64,000 nucleotides of DNA. It comes from Comamonadaceae bacterium (lineage in GTDB: Bacteria; Pseudomonadota; Gammaproteobacteria; Burkholderiales; Burkholderiaceae_C). Positions 1 to 8,606 of the stretch are shown here, in pieces. The stretch is from NCBI GenBank assembly GCA_947450645.1, contig CANFWH010000004.1, positions 1 to 64,000 of the forward strand. The letters are read 5' to 3'. A program made the translations under genes and the position numbers. Every line of letters starts with the position of its first letter. Positions within the stretch are counted from its first letter, which is position 1. The notes beneath the pieces were generated by a model. The model did not search any database, was not told the DNA's origin, and worked only from the letters and a program-made list of their open reading frames with translations.

Positions 1-591
1 CGCTTTTGGGTCATGCTTGCGCATTTGCAAGGCACAACCGTGAACCTCGCGCAGCTAGCTAGAAATTTGCTGATTGATACACGCACGGCTAACAATTACC
101 TTGATTTGTTGGTTGATTTGATGCTGGTTCGCCGCTTGCAGCCGTGGAGTGATAACGCAGGTAAGCGTTTGGTGCGTTCGCCCAAAATATTTATACGTGA
201 TAGCGGACTTGTTCATGGCCTGCTTGGGATTACGGACATGGATAGCTTGCTCAGTCATCCGGTTGTGGGCAATAGCTGGGAGGGGCATGTGCTGGAGAGT
301 TTGCTGTCGGTGCTGCCAGATGGTGCTAGTCCAAGTTTTTATCGCACAAGCGCAGGCGCAGAAATAGATTTGCTATTGACTTGGCCAAACGGTGAACACT
401 GGGCAATTGAAGTCAAGCGCAGTACGACACCGAAATTAGAGCGCGGATTTTATAGCGCGTGCGAAGACTTAAAACCCGTCAAAAAATGGTTGATTTATTC
501 AGGCAACGAAGCTTACCCACTTGGCAACGATGTAGAGGTGCTGCCGCTGGAAGTGGCCATGCAGCGCTTGGCGAATCAAACAGCTATGTAA
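1..591 (+). CDS. AAA-family ATPase, C-terminal part (DUF4143), 5' end outside window
   Basis: The reading frame is open from the first base, so the gene begins upstream; the first ATG at 13 is internal. The visible 196 residues match the DUF4143 C-terminal half of ATPases that carry an N-terminal AAA domain: a winged-helix-like stretch (roughly residues 5-45 of the visible part, LARNL...TANNYLDLL), then the segment FIRDSGLVHGLLGI, then a PD-(D/E)XK-like region (GAEIDLLLTW ... WAIEVKRS) with the acidic and lysine residues usual for that fold. The Walker motifs would lie outside the window. The biological role of this family is poorly defined. The gene ends with an 8-bp convergent overlap with the permease gene on the other strand. 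Confidence 0.8.
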   Translation, partial: RFWVMLAHLQGTTVNLAQLARNLLIDTRTANNYLDLLVDLMLVRRLQPWSDNAGKRLVRSPKIFIRDSGLVHGLLGITDMDSLLSHPVVGNSWEGHVLESLLSVLPDGASPSFYRTSAGAEIDLLLTWPNGEHWAIEVKRSTTPKLERGFYSACEDLKPVKKWLIYSGNEAYPLGNDVEVLPLEVAMQRLANQTAM

Positions 592-1342
592 ATGCGTTGT
601 AACCCGTCTTCACAATCAGCGCACTCACCACAAATACAAACACCCAGCGGACAAATCCTGAGCCGTGCTTCATGGCAAGGCGCGCGCCAAAAAAGCTGCC
701 AATTAAATTAGCGACGACTAAATAGGCGGTGATGTGCCACCAGACATGGCCTTTGTAGGCCAATAAAAGTAAAGCCGCTAGGTTGGTGGCGCTATTAAAG
801 AGTTTGGCGTGTGCGGATGCGCTTAGGAAGTCGTAACCGAGGACGCGCACTAACGCAAAGACAAAAAAACTGCCCGTGCCAGGGCCAAAAAAGCCGTCGT
901 AAAAGCCAATGAGTAAGCCGATGCTGCTAGCAACCAAAACCTCGTGTGAGCCCTTGTAACGCGGGGCGTGTGACTGACCTAGGTTTTTGTTAAGGAGTGT
1001 GTAGATAAGCAAGGCGACGAGCACAAAAGGTAAGGCTTTGCGCAGCGCATCACTGGGGACTAGCAGCAGCGCAGCAGCGCCAAACCCAGAGCCAATCAAG
1101 CAGGCAGCAAGGGCGGGCGCAACAACGTGCCAATCAAACTTTAGCTTGCGGCTATAGGTATGTGCCGCCAAAGCACTGCCCCACACGGAAGCGCTTTTGT
1201 TGGTGCCCATCATGCTGGCGGCGGGTGCGGTGGGGTATGCGGCAAACAGTGCTGGCGTGAGGATGAGCCCGCCGCCGCCCACGATGGCATCTATAAAACC
1301 AGCAAGCAGTGAGGCTGCGGTGACAAAGGCAATTTCAATCAT
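584..1342 (-). CDS. TauE/SafE (YfcA-like) family membrane permease
   Basis: A 252-residue polytopic inner-membrane protein of the TauE/SafE/YfcA family, proposed to export sulfite or related organosulfur anions; the substrate here is unknown. The two half-repeats typical of the family are visible: GFIDAIVGGGGLILTPALF near the N-terminus and GFYDGFFGPGTGSFFVFALVRVLG in the middle. The open frame extends upstream to 1378, but that would overlap the GMC oxidoreductase end. The ATG at 1342 gives the usual MIEIAFV hydrophobic start 8 bp after the neighbour's stop, so I use it. It probably forms a two-gene operon with the upstream oxidoreductase. Confidence 0.85.
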   Translation of the reverse strand: MIEIAFVTAASLLAGFIDAIVGGGGLILTPALFAAYPTAPAASMMGTNKSASVWGSALAAHTYSRKLKFDWHVVAPALAACLIGSGFGAAALLLVPSDALRKALPFVLVALLIYTLLNKNLGQSHAPRYKGSHEVLVASSIGLLIGFYDGFFGPGTGSFFVFALVRVLGYDFLSASAHAKLFNSATNLAALLLLAYKGHVWWHITAYLVVANLIGSFFGARLAMKHGSGFVRWVFVFVVSALIVKTGYNAFT

Positions 1343-1350
1343 CGAATGGC

Positions 1351-3009
1351 TTATTCGGGATTCGCTTCCAAAATCCAACGCGCGGCTTTTTCGGCAATCA
1401 TGAGGGTGGGTGAATTGGTGTTGCCGCTGGTAATGAGTGGCATCACGCCCGCATCGACCACGCGCAAGTTGGTCACACCGCGCACCCTTAGTTTTGAATC
1501 GACGACTGCCATCGCGTCGTCATCCGCGCCCATCTTGGTCGTACCGACAGGGTGGAAGATCGTGGTGGCAATATCGCCCGCAAGCCTTGCTAGATCAGCG
1601 TCTGACTCGTATTGAACCCCAGGTTTGATCTCTTTGGGCGCATATTTGGCGAGGGCTTCTTGACCCACGATGCGGCGCGTGACGCGCAGGCTGTCGGCTG
1701 CGACTTGGCGGTCTGCGTCGGTGCTGAGGTAGTTGGGCGCAATCGCAGGCGCATCTTGAAAGTTTCCAGATTTCAACGTGACCGTGCCGCGGCTCGTCGG
1801 GTTCAAGTTGCACACGCTGGCGGTAAAGGCGTTGAAGTTGTGCAGCGGCTCGCCAAAGGCGTCTAGGCTCAAGGGCTGAACGTGGTACTCAAGGTTGGCA
1901 TGCTCGCGCGAGGGATCGGACTTGGTAAACGCGCCTAATTGGCTCGGCGCCATGCTCATGGGGCCCGTGCGTTTGAGCGCATATTCAAGCCCAATCTTGG
2001 CCTTGCCCCATAGCGTGTTTGCCATGGTGTTGAGCGTTTTGACGCCACTCACTTCGTACACCGATCTAATTTGCAAATGGTCTTGCAAGTTAGCGCCGAC
2101 TCCTTTTGAATCGACCACTGTGTCTATGCCGTGCTTGGCAAGCAGCGCTGGGTCGCCAATGCCCGAGAGTTGCAAAATCTGCGGCGAGCCGATAGCACCT
2201 GCGCTGAGTATCACTTCGCACTTGGCGCGAACCGTCACCATCTCGTGACCGTCCCATACCTCTACGCCCCAGCAGCGCTTGCTGCCATCCGCTTGTGTTT
2301 CAAAGAGCAGTTTGGATACGTGTGCCGAAGTCCACATCTCAAAATTAGTGCGTCCGTAGCAGGTTGGGTTTAAAAACGCTTTGACCGTGTTCCATCGCCA
2401 GCCGCTTTTTTGGTTCACTTCAAAATAACCCACGCCTTCGTTGTTGCCACGGTTGAAGTCGGACGTGGCAGGAATGCCCGCTTGCACTGCCGCTTGCGAG
2501 AACGCATCCAGCACATCCCAGCTTAGTCGTTGCTTCTCGATACGCCATTCGCCGCCTGCACCGTGGAGTTCGTCTGCGCCTTTGTAATGGTCTTCATGCC
2601 GCATGAAGTCGGGCAGCGATTGCTCCCAAGACCAGGAGGCATCGCCCACAGTCGCCGCCCAGCCGTCGTAGTCGCGAGCCTGCCCGCGCATATAAATCAT
2701 GCCGTTGATACTGGAGCAGCCGCCCAGCACCTTGCCGCGTGGATAACGAAGCGAGCGACCATTCAGCCCAGCCTCGGGCTCGGTGTTAAAAAGCCAATCG
2801 GTGCGCGGATTGCCGATGCAATGCAGGTAACCCACGGGAATGTGAATCCAGTGGTAATCGTCTTTGCGCCCAGCTTCAATTAGCAGTGTGCGGCGCTGTT
2901 TTTGTCTAGTCAACCGATTGGCAATCAACGCGCCAGCAGTGCCGCCGCCAATCACGATGTAGTCGAAGCTCTGCACGGGCGTGGCGGTTTTTGTGTCAGG
3001 TGTGGTCAT
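1351..3009 (-). CDS. GMC-family FAD-dependent alcohol/choline dehydrogenase
   Basis: A 552-residue flavoprotein of the glucose-methanol-choline oxidoreductase family. The FAD-binding Rossmann motif YIVIGGGTAGALIANRL lies at residues 17-33. GMC signature 1 is PRGKVLGGCSSINGMIYMRG, signature 2 is ILSAGAIGSPQILQLSGIG, and the C-terminal catalytic region has HPVGTTKMG and MPLITSGNTNSPTLM. It resembles BetA and AlkJ-type dehydrogenases that oxidise alcohols and pass electrons to the respiratory chain. No betaine aldehyde dehydrogenase or BetI regulator is nearby, so choline as substrate is not supported. It is transcribed away from rpmH, in the place where dnaA is found in many relatives. Confidence 0.9.
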   Translation of the reverse strand: MTTPDTKTATPVQSFDYIVIGGGTAGALIANRLTRQKQRRTLLIEAGRKDDYHWIHIPVGYLHCIGNPRTDWLFNTEPEAGLNGRSLRYPRGKVLGGCSSINGMIYMRGQARDYDGWAATVGDASWSWEQSLPDFMRHEDHYKGADELHGAGGEWRIEKQRLSWDVLDAFSQAAVQAGIPATSDFNRGNNEGVGYFEVNQKSGWRWNTVKAFLNPTCYGRTNFEMWTSAHVSKLLFETQADGSKRCWGVEVWDGHEMVTVRAKCEVILSAGAIGSPQILQLSGIGDPALLAKHGIDTVVDSKGVGANLQDHLQIRSVYEVSGVKTLNTMANTLWGKAKIGLEYALKRTGPMSMAPSQLGAFTKSDPSREHANLEYHVQPLSLDAFGEPLHNFNAFTASVCNLNPTSRGTVTLKSGNFQDAPAIAPNYLSTDADRQVAADSLRVTRRIVGQEALAKYAPKEIKPGVQYESDADLARLAGDIATTIFHPVGTTKMGADDDAMAVVDSKLRVRGVTNLRVVDAGVMPLITSGNTNSPTLMIAEKAARWILEANPE

Positions 3010-3025
3010 AGTGTGTTGATTTTCT

Positions 3026-3033
3026 GCGATAAT
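3026..3033 (+). promoter_or_regulatory. possible extended -10 element upstream of rpmH
   Basis: TGCGATAAT at about 3025-3033 fits an extended -10 (TGn followed by GATAAT) about 60 bp before the rpmH start. I see no convincing -35 hexamer at the right spacing. The 83 bp between the two divergent start codons (3010-3092) hold nothing else recognisable. Confidence 0.3.
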
Positions 3034-3092
3034 GCTAGGTTTCCCGCAAATATGTCGTCAGAGCGGGATCCTTTATTTATTAGAGTCCTATT

Positions 3093-3230
3093 ATGAAACG
3101 TACTTACCAACCCTCCAAAATCCGCCGCGCCCGTACTCACGGTTTCCTCGTTCGTATGAAGACACGCGGTGGCCGTGCTGTCATTAACGCACGCCGCGCC
3201 AAAGGGCGCAAAAACTTGACTAACGTCTAA
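3093..3230 (+). CDS. rpmH: 50S ribosomal protein L34
   Basis: A short 45-residue basic protein ([20 protein letters not shown] ... [15 protein letters not shown]) that is unmistakably ribosomal protein L34, a component of the large ribosomal subunit. Beta-proteobacterial L34 is usually 44-46 residues, so it is complete. It is followed after 17 bp by rnpA, the conserved rpmH-rnpA pair. dnaA, which normally lies on the other side and marks the replication origin region, is absent. Confidence 0.98.
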   Translation: MKRTYQPSKIRRARTHGFLVRMKTRGGRAVINARRAKGRKNLTNV

Positions 3231-3247
3231 ACTTTAGGCTGACCACT

Positions 3248-3640
3248 GTGCAGCATCTCCTGCACAAATCTCAGTTTGACGCAGTGCTCGGCACGCGATC
3301 TGTTTTGTCTAAAACAGCGCGCTCCGAGCATTTTTTTGTGCATCGTTTGCAAATCACGCCAGAGCACGCCGCGCTTTTTCCTGCAGCAATCGCTCTTGAG
3401 GCCTTCGTCGGCGTGATGTCCGCCAAGCGTTTTGCCAAGCGCGCCGTGACGCGTAACCTCATCAAACGGCAGATTTACGCCATCACGACCGAGTTCCCCC
3501 TTGTGCCGGCAGCCTATGCGGTGCGGCTGAAAGCGCCATTTGCCAAAGAGCAATTCAAAAGCGCGAGCTCTGATGCCTTAAAGCGCGTTGTTCGAGCCGA
3601 GCTTCTGGCGCTGCTTGAGCCTTTTCGACTACAGCTATGA
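3248..3640 (+). CDS. rnpA: ribonuclease P protein component
   Basis: A 130-residue basic protein that binds the RNase P RNA and helps 5'-end maturation of tRNA precursors. The family signature is the arginine-rich helix at residues 60-74 (KRFAKRAVTRNLIKR), preceded by the VGVMSAK strand. The start is GTG at 3248; no better ATG lies in this frame. It overlaps yidD by 4 bp (ATGA), indicating translational coupling within rpmH-rnpA-yidD-yidC. Confidence 0.93.
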   Translation: MQHLLHKSQFDAVLGTRSVLSKTARSEHFFVHRLQITPEHAALFPAAIALEAFVGVMSAKRFAKRAVTRNLIKRQIYAITTEFPLVPAAYAVRLKAPFAKEQFKSASSDALKRVVRAELLALLEPFRLQL

Positions 3641-3867
3641 ATCTAATCCAGCGCGGCTTGATTGGCATCGTCAAAGGCTATCGTCTTTTTTTGAGCCCGT
3701 GGTTAGGCTCCGCCTGCCGATTCGAGCCCACGTGTTCCCGCTACGCCATCGAGGCGCTAGAAGTCCACGGCGCGGCGAAAGGCAGCTATCTCACACTGCA
3801 CCGCTTGGGTCGCTGCCACCCGTGGTGCGCGGGCGGACTTGATCCTGTGCCAAGCCCCACCACCTAA
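3637..3867 (+). CDS. yidD: membrane protein insertion efficiency factor YidD
   Basis: A 76-residue protein with the YidD signature: YRLFLSPWLGSACRFEPTCSRYAIEAL followed by GRCHPWCAGGLDPVP. The cysteines in the CRFEPTCSRY and CHPWC segments are typical. It is a small peripheral membrane protein thought to help YidC insert inner-membrane proteins. It sits between rnpA (4-bp overlap) and yidC, as in most proteobacteria. Confidence 0.95.
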   Translation: MNLIQRGLIGIVKGYRLFLSPWLGSACRFEPTCSRYAIEALEVHGAAKGSYLTLHRLGRCHPWCAGGLDPVPSPTT

Positions 3868-3956
3868 TCAGCACATTTCTTTACCTTTGCGGGTGTGTCT
3901 CTCGGCGATAATCAAAAGTTGCTTCTTTTACTCTTGTTTTTTAACTCTGGTCTTTT

Positions 3957-5660
3957 ATGAACGATATCAAGCGCACGATTTTGTGGGTGGTTTTTGGTTT
4001 TTCTATGGTGCTCTTGTGGGATCAATGGCAAATCTATAACGGCCATCCTGCTACCTTTTTGCCGCAAGCTAAACCGCCCGTGACGGCGAACGCAGGGGCA
4101 TCAAATGCTGCCCCTGCTGCGCTACCAGCGGCCTCGCAGGCCAATAGCGGCGTGCCTTCCAGCAGTGTTTCGAGTGGCGCAGCCCCCGCCGTTGCTGGCA
4201 ACAATTTGCCACCAGCGCCGAACAGTGCGGCTCTAGTACCCGCTCGTGAACTGATTGACGTAACGACCGACGTCTACAAACTCGGCTTTGACCCTGAAGG
4301 CGGAACATTGGTTCGTGCTGAGCTTTTAAAGCAGCGCGACATTGTCAATAAAGATATCAACATGGTTTTGCTTGACAGTAGCAAAGACCGCCTCTACAAC
4401 GCGCAGACGGGCTTGATTGGTGCAGCAGGCTTGCCGAATCACAAAACACGCATGACCTTGGTTACACCTGCGCGTGCGCTCAAGGATGGCGCAGACACGC
4501 TCACCGTGCGTTTTGAAGCGGCAGGCGGCGACGCTAAGCTGGCGAAAACCTATACATTCAAGCGCGGCTCTTATGCAATCGGTGTGACGCATGAAGTGAC
4601 CAACATCGGCGCGGCAGAACTGAAGCCGCAACTGTATGTGCAATTGATTCGCGATGGCAACAAGCCAGAGGGAGAGTCCAAGTTTTATTCCACCTTTACG
4701 GGCCCTGTTGTTTTTACCGATACTAAAAAATATCAAAAAATTGACTTTGCCAAAATCGAAAAAAACACCGATGAATTTGAAAAGCTTGCGAGTAGCGGGT
4801 ATGTTGGCATGGTGCAGCATTACTTCTTTAGCGCATGGCTAGCAACGGACGGCGCACCGCACGAAAACTTTATTCGGAAAGTTGATACCAATTTGTATTC
4901 GGCAGGCATGATTGAAAGCATGAAACCGATGGCTGCGGGCCAATCACAAACAGTAAGCAATACGCTCTACGTGGGCCCGCAAGAAGAAAAAAACTTAGAA
5001 GCGCTAGCTCCAGGGCTTGAACTGGTGAAAGACTACGGCTACTTCACTATTTTGTCTAAACCTCTGTTTTGGGTGATTGACCAATTACACAAAATGATTG
5101 GCAACTGGGGCTGGGCCATTGTGGCGGTTGTGGTGTTGCTCAAGATCGTGTTTTATTGGTTTAACGCCAAGGCCTACCAAAGCATGGGCAAGATGAAAGC
5201 CATCAATCCCAAGATCATGGAAATGCGTGAGCGCTTGAAAGACAAGCCGCAAGAAATTCAAAAAGAAATGATGCGGATTTACAAAGAAGAAAAAGTAAAT
5301 CCTATGGGCGGCTGCCTGCCGATCATCATTCAGATCCCCGTGTTTATTGCGCTGTATTGGGTGCTGCTCTCTAGCGTCGAGTTCCGCGGTGCGCCTTGGA
5401 TGCTTTGGATTCATGATCTCTCGGCGCCCGATCCATTCTTCATTCTGCCTGTGCTGATGACGGGCTCGTCGTTGTTGCAAACGTGGCTCAACCCCACGCC
5501 ACCAGATCCGATGCAAGCCAAGATGATGTGGATCATGCCGCTGATGTTCAGCTTCATGTTTTTCTTCTTCCCAGCAGGTTTGGTGCTCTATTGGCTGACA
5601 AACAACCTCTTGTCAATCACGCAGCAATGGGTGATTAACAAACGACTCGGTGTCAGCTAA
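3957..5660 (+). CDS. yidC: membrane protein insertase YidC
   Basis: A 567-residue inner-membrane insertase (YidC/Oxa1 family) acting alone or with SecYEG. It has an N-terminal membrane anchor (residues about 5-20), an Ala/Pro/Ser-rich linker (about 40-85), and the large beta-sandwich periplasmic domain (about 90-350). The conserved C-terminal core follows, with membrane segments at LSKPLFWVIDQLHKMIGNWGWAIV, GGCLPIIIQIPVFIALYWVLL, FFILPVLMTG and PLMFSFMFFFFPAGLVLYWL. The length and ending (WVINKRLG) are standard for gram-negative YidC. The 89 bp separating it from yidD are AT-rich with no clear terminator. Confidence 0.97.
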   Translation: MNDIKRTILWVVFGFSMVLLWDQWQIYNGHPATFLPQAKPPVTANAGASNAAPAALPAASQANSGVPSSSVSSGAAPAVAGNNLPPAPNSAALVPARELIDVTTDVYKLGFDPEGGTLVRAELLKQRDIVNKDINMVLLDSSKDRLYNAQTGLIGAAGLPNHKTRMTLVTPARALKDGADTLTVRFEAAGGDAKLAKTYTFKRGSYAIGVTHEVTNIGAAELKPQLYVQLIRDGNKPEGESKFYSTFTGPVVFTDTKKYQKIDFAKIEKNTDEFEKLASSGYVGMVQHYFFSAWLATDGAPHENFIRKVDTNLYSAGMIESMKPMAAGQSQTVSNTLYVGPQEEKNLEALAPGLELVKDYGYFTILSKPLFWVIDQLHKMIGNWGWAIVAVVVLLKIVFYWFNAKAYQSMGKMKAINPKIMEMRERLKDKPQEIQKEMMRIYKEEKVNPMGGCLPIIIQIPVFIALYWVLLSSVEFRGAPWMLWIHDLSAPDPFFILPVLMTGSSLLQTWLNPTPPDPMQAKMMWIMPLMFSFMFFFFPAGLVLYWLTNNLLSITQQWVINKRLGVS

Positions 5661-5663
5661 CTT

Positions 5664-7121
5664 GTGTCCCCGACGCCCACATCTCAGCCCATAGTCGCCA
5701 TCGCCACCGCCCTTGGGCGCGGCGCGGTCGGCATTGTGCGGGTGAGCGGAATCGGCATAACGCCTATCGTGCAAAGCCTTTGTGGACGTGGCTTGCAGCC
5801 GCGCGAGGCAACCTATTTGCCATTCCAAGACGCACAAGGCCATGCGATTGATTCAGGTCTCGCCCTCTTCTTTCCTGCCCCGCATTCCTACACAGGCGAA
5901 GACGTTTTAGAGCTGCAAGCGCACGGCGGCGCAGTCGTCATGCAACTGCTGCTGGCGCGTTGTTTAGAGGCAGGTAAAGATCTCGGTATTCGCATCGCAC
6001 GCGCAGGCGAGTTCACCGAACGAGCCTTCCTCAACGACAAGTTAGACCTCGCGCAAGCCGAAGCCGTGGCCGATTTGATTGACGCCAGCACCGAAGCGGC
6101 GGCACGCTCGGCCAGCCGCTCGCTGTCGGGCGAGTTCTCCAGCACGATTCATGTGCTGCGTGATGCGCTCATCCATCTGCGGATGCTCGTTGAAGCCACG
6201 CTAGATTTCCCTGAAGAAGACATCGACTTTTTGCAGCAAGCGGATGCACGTGGGCAGCTGCAAAAACTGCAAACGCAATTAGCCGCCGTGATGCAGCGCA
6301 CAACCCAAGGGGCGCTCTTGCGTGAAGGCATCAAGCTGGTGATTGCTGGTCAACCTAATGCGGGCAAAAGCTCGCTCTTAAATGCCCTCGCAGGCGCAGA
6401 ACTCGCCATCGTCACTCCCATTGCGGGCACGACGCGCGACGTGGTGCAGCAGACCATCCAAATTGAAGGCGTACCTGTGCATGTGCTGGATACAGCGGGT
6501 CTCAGAGACAGCACGGCAGAACAAGTGGACGAAGTCGAAAAAATCGGCATCGAACGCGCCTGGCAGCACATTGATAGCGCCGACGTGATTGTGTTTTTGC
6601 ATGACTTAACTAAACAAGGCGATGCCGCGCATGCCAAGCGGGACAAGGCTTTGCAAGCACGCCTACCCACAAGTCGCACGGTGATTGATGTGTGGAACAA
6701 GGCGGATGTTCAATCAAGTATGAACGCCGATGCCGCAGCAAACAATGGGGGTCGGGTGCAGGGAGCCGCTAGCGGCGATTCGTCACCTGACCCCCATTGG
6801 CTTGCGACCCGAAGCGTGAAGTTGTCAGCAAAAACAGGCGTAGGACTCGCCGATCTACGCCAAGCCATCTTGAAGGCCGTAGGCTGGCAAGCCGCCCCCG
6901 AAGGCCTCTTCATCGCTCGTCAGCGCCACGTCCACGCCCTGCAAGGCGTAGGCGAGCATTTGGAACTAGCCCGCGAGCATTTAGAGAGCAAAGCGCCTGC
7001 GCTAGAAGTGATTGCCGAAGAGCTACGCCTCGCCTTAAACGATCTCTCCAGCATCACAGGCGAGTTCACGCCAGACGATTTGCTGGGCGAGATTTTTTCT
7101 AAGTTTTGTATTGGTAAGTAA
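5664..7121 (+). CDS. mnmE: tRNA uridine-5-carboxymethylaminomethyl modification GTPase MnmE
   Basis: A 485-residue GTPase that, with MnmG, makes the cmnm5 modification of U34 in tRNA anticodons. The N-terminal tetrahydrofolate-binding domain starts with [18 protein letters not shown]. The G domain shows GQPNAGKSS (residues 229-237), GTTRD (255-259) and DTAGLR (276-281), and the protein ends in the catalytic FCIGK. The start is GTG at 5664, three bases after the yidC stop. The protein is about 30 residues longer than E. coli MnmE. The excess lies at residues about 354-382, between NKADV and the SVKLSAKTG strand, exactly where a palindromic DNA element (6744-6798) sits. Confidence 0.97.
   Translation: MSPTPTSQPIVAIATALGRGAVGIVRVSGIGITPIVQSLCGRGLQPREATYLPFQDAQGHAIDSGLALFFPAPHSYTGEDVLELQAHGGAVVMQLLLARCLEAGKDLGIRIARAGEFTERAFLNDKLDLAQAEAVADLIDASTEAAARSASRSLSGEFSSTIHVLRDALIHLRMLVEATLDFPEEDIDFLQQADARGQLQKLQTQLAAVMQRTTQGALLREGIKLVIAGQPNAGKSSLLNALAGAELAIVTPIAGTTRDVVQQTIQIEGVPVHVLDTAGLRDSTAEQVDEVEKIGIERAWQHIDSADVIVFLHDLTKQGDAAHAKRDKALQARLPTSRTVIDVWNKADVQSSMNADAAANNGGRVQGAASGDSSPDPHWLATRSVKLSAKTGVGLADLRQAILKAVGWQAAPEGLFIARQRHVHALQGVGEHLELAREHLESKAPALEVIAEELRLALNDLSSITGEFTPDDLLGEIFSKFCIGK
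6744..6798. repeat. 55-bp palindromic element inside mnmE
   Basis: A 15-bp left arm (6744-6758, starting AATGGGGGTC) pairs with a right arm (6784-6798, ending GACCCCCATT) with one mismatch. The loop contains a perfect 12-bp palindrome, GCCGCTAGCGGC (6765-6776). It is translated in frame, and its right end encodes DPHWLA. A related element lies in uppP, where the same end encodes DPNWLA. Confidence 0.75.
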
Positions 7122-7136
7122 CGCGAGAAAGCACCC

Positions 7137-8606
7137 ATGTTCGAACAAGCCTTTAAAAATATCGACGACGTGCTGTGGAAAGAAGCGGGTTGCACCACCG
7201 AGCTGGACTACACCGAGCAAACCTCGTGGTTACTCTTCCTCAAGTACCTAGAGAGCTTGGAGCAAGACAAAACCAACGAGGCATTGCTGACAGGAAAAAC
7301 CTACAAACCCATACTGGATAAGGCTTTCCAGTGGGCTACGTGGGCTGCGCCCAAAGATGCAAACAATAAGCTAGGGGAAAGCAAGCTAGACCATAAGACG
7401 GCGACGACAGGTGACGACCTGCGCGACTTCGTCAACAAAGAATTGTTCCCGTACCTAGAGGGCTTTAAAGCCAAAGCCAGCGGCCCCAATACGATTGAGT
7501 ACAAGATTGGTGAAATCTTTGGTGAGATTAAAAACAAAATCCAAAGCGGCTACAACCTGCGCGAAATCATCAACCACATCGACGAGCTTCAGTTTGGCTC
7601 ACAGCAAGAGAAGCACGAGCTCTCGCACCTGTACGAAGCCAAGATTAAAAACATGGGTAACGCGGGGCGCAATGGCGGCGAGTACTACACGCCGCGCCCT
7701 TTAATTCGCGCCATCATCCAAGTGGTGCAGCCGCAAATTGGCGAGCGCGTGTACGACGGCGCGGTGGGCTCGGCAGGCTTTTTGTGCGAGGCGTTCGAGC
7801 ACATGCGTAGCAAGCCAAACCTCAGCACACGGGACATCAAAACACTGCAACAAAACACTTTCTTTGGCAAAGAGAAAAAGTCGCTCGCGTATGTGATGGC
7901 GATCATGAACATGATCCTGCACGGCATCGAAGCGCCCAACATCATCCATACCAACACACTCACCGAAAACTTGGCGGACGTGCAAGACAAAGACCGCTAT
8001 GACGTCATCCTTGCCAACCCGCCCTTTGGCGGCAAAGAGCGCAAAGAGGTGCAGGAAAACTTCAACATCAAAACGGGCGAGACCGCGTTCTTGTTTTTGC
8101 AGCACTTCATCAAAATGCTCAAAGCGGGTGGACGTGCGGGCGTGGTCATCAAAAACACGTTTCTCTCCAATACCGATAACGCCTCCGTCAGCTTGCGCAA
8201 GTTATTGCTAGAGAGCAGCAACCTGCACACCGTGCTCGATTGCCCAGGCGGCACGTTCCTAGGTGCAGGCGTGAAGACCGTGGTGCTGTTCTTCGAGAAA
8301 GGTGCGCCCACGCGCAAGGTTTGGTACTACCAGCTAGAGCCAGGGCGCAATATGGGCAAGACCAATCCGCTCAACGACAACGACTTAGCGGAATTTGTCG
8401 CCTTGCAAAAAAACTTTGCCACCACAGCCAAAAGCTGGAGTGTGGATGTGGGCAGCATCGACCCCAAAACGTTTGATTTGTCTGTCAAAAATCCAGATGC
8501 AGGCGAGGCAGTCGTGCATCGCAGTCCCAGCGCCATCATGGACGAGATAGCGCTCTTGGATGCCGAGAGCGCAGGGTTGCTTTCAAGTATTCGGGCGCTG
8601 CTATGA
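7137..8606 (+). CDS. hsdM: type I restriction-modification system, DNA methyltransferase subunit HsdM
   Basis: A 489-residue adenine-N6 methyltransferase subunit. It has the HsdM N-terminal helical domain (residues 1-about 140), the SAM-binding motif I region VYDGAVGSAGFL, and the catalytic motif IV NPPFGG in YDVILANPPFGG. Methylation needs HsdS for sequence recognition and protects the host from HsdR cleavage. It begins 15 bp after mnmE and overlaps hsdS by 4 bp (ATGA). The locus is inserted between mnmE and crcB, neither of which has any functional tie to it. Confidence 0.95.
   Translation: MFEQAFKNIDDVLWKEAGCTTELDYTEQTSWLLFLKYLESLEQDKTNEALLTGKTYKPILDKAFQWATWAAPKDANNKLGESKLDHKTATTGDDLRDFVNKELFPYLEGFKAKASGPNTIEYKIGEIFGEIKNKIQSGYNLREIINHIDELQFGSQQEKHELSHLYEAKIKNMGNAGRNGGEYYTPRPLIRAIIQVVQPQIGERVYDGAVGSAGFLCEAFEHMRSKPNLSTRDIKTLQQNTFFGKEKKSLAYVMAIMNMILHGIEAPNIIHTNTLTENLADVQDKDRYDVILANPPFGGKERKEVQENFNIKTGETAFLFLQHFIKMLKAGGRAGVVIKNTFLSNTDNASVSLRKLLLESSNLHTVLDCPGGTFLGAGVKTVVLFFEKGAPTRKVWYYQLEPGRNMGKTNPLNDNDLAEFVALQKNFATTAKSWSVDVGSIDPKTFDLSVKNPDAGEAVVHRSPSAIMDEIALLDAESAGLLSSIRALL

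Noticed and set aside
7315-7345. Partial match to the 26-bp repeat in hsdM (GGATAAGGCTTTCCAGTGG)
   Set aside because: Only one arm is present.
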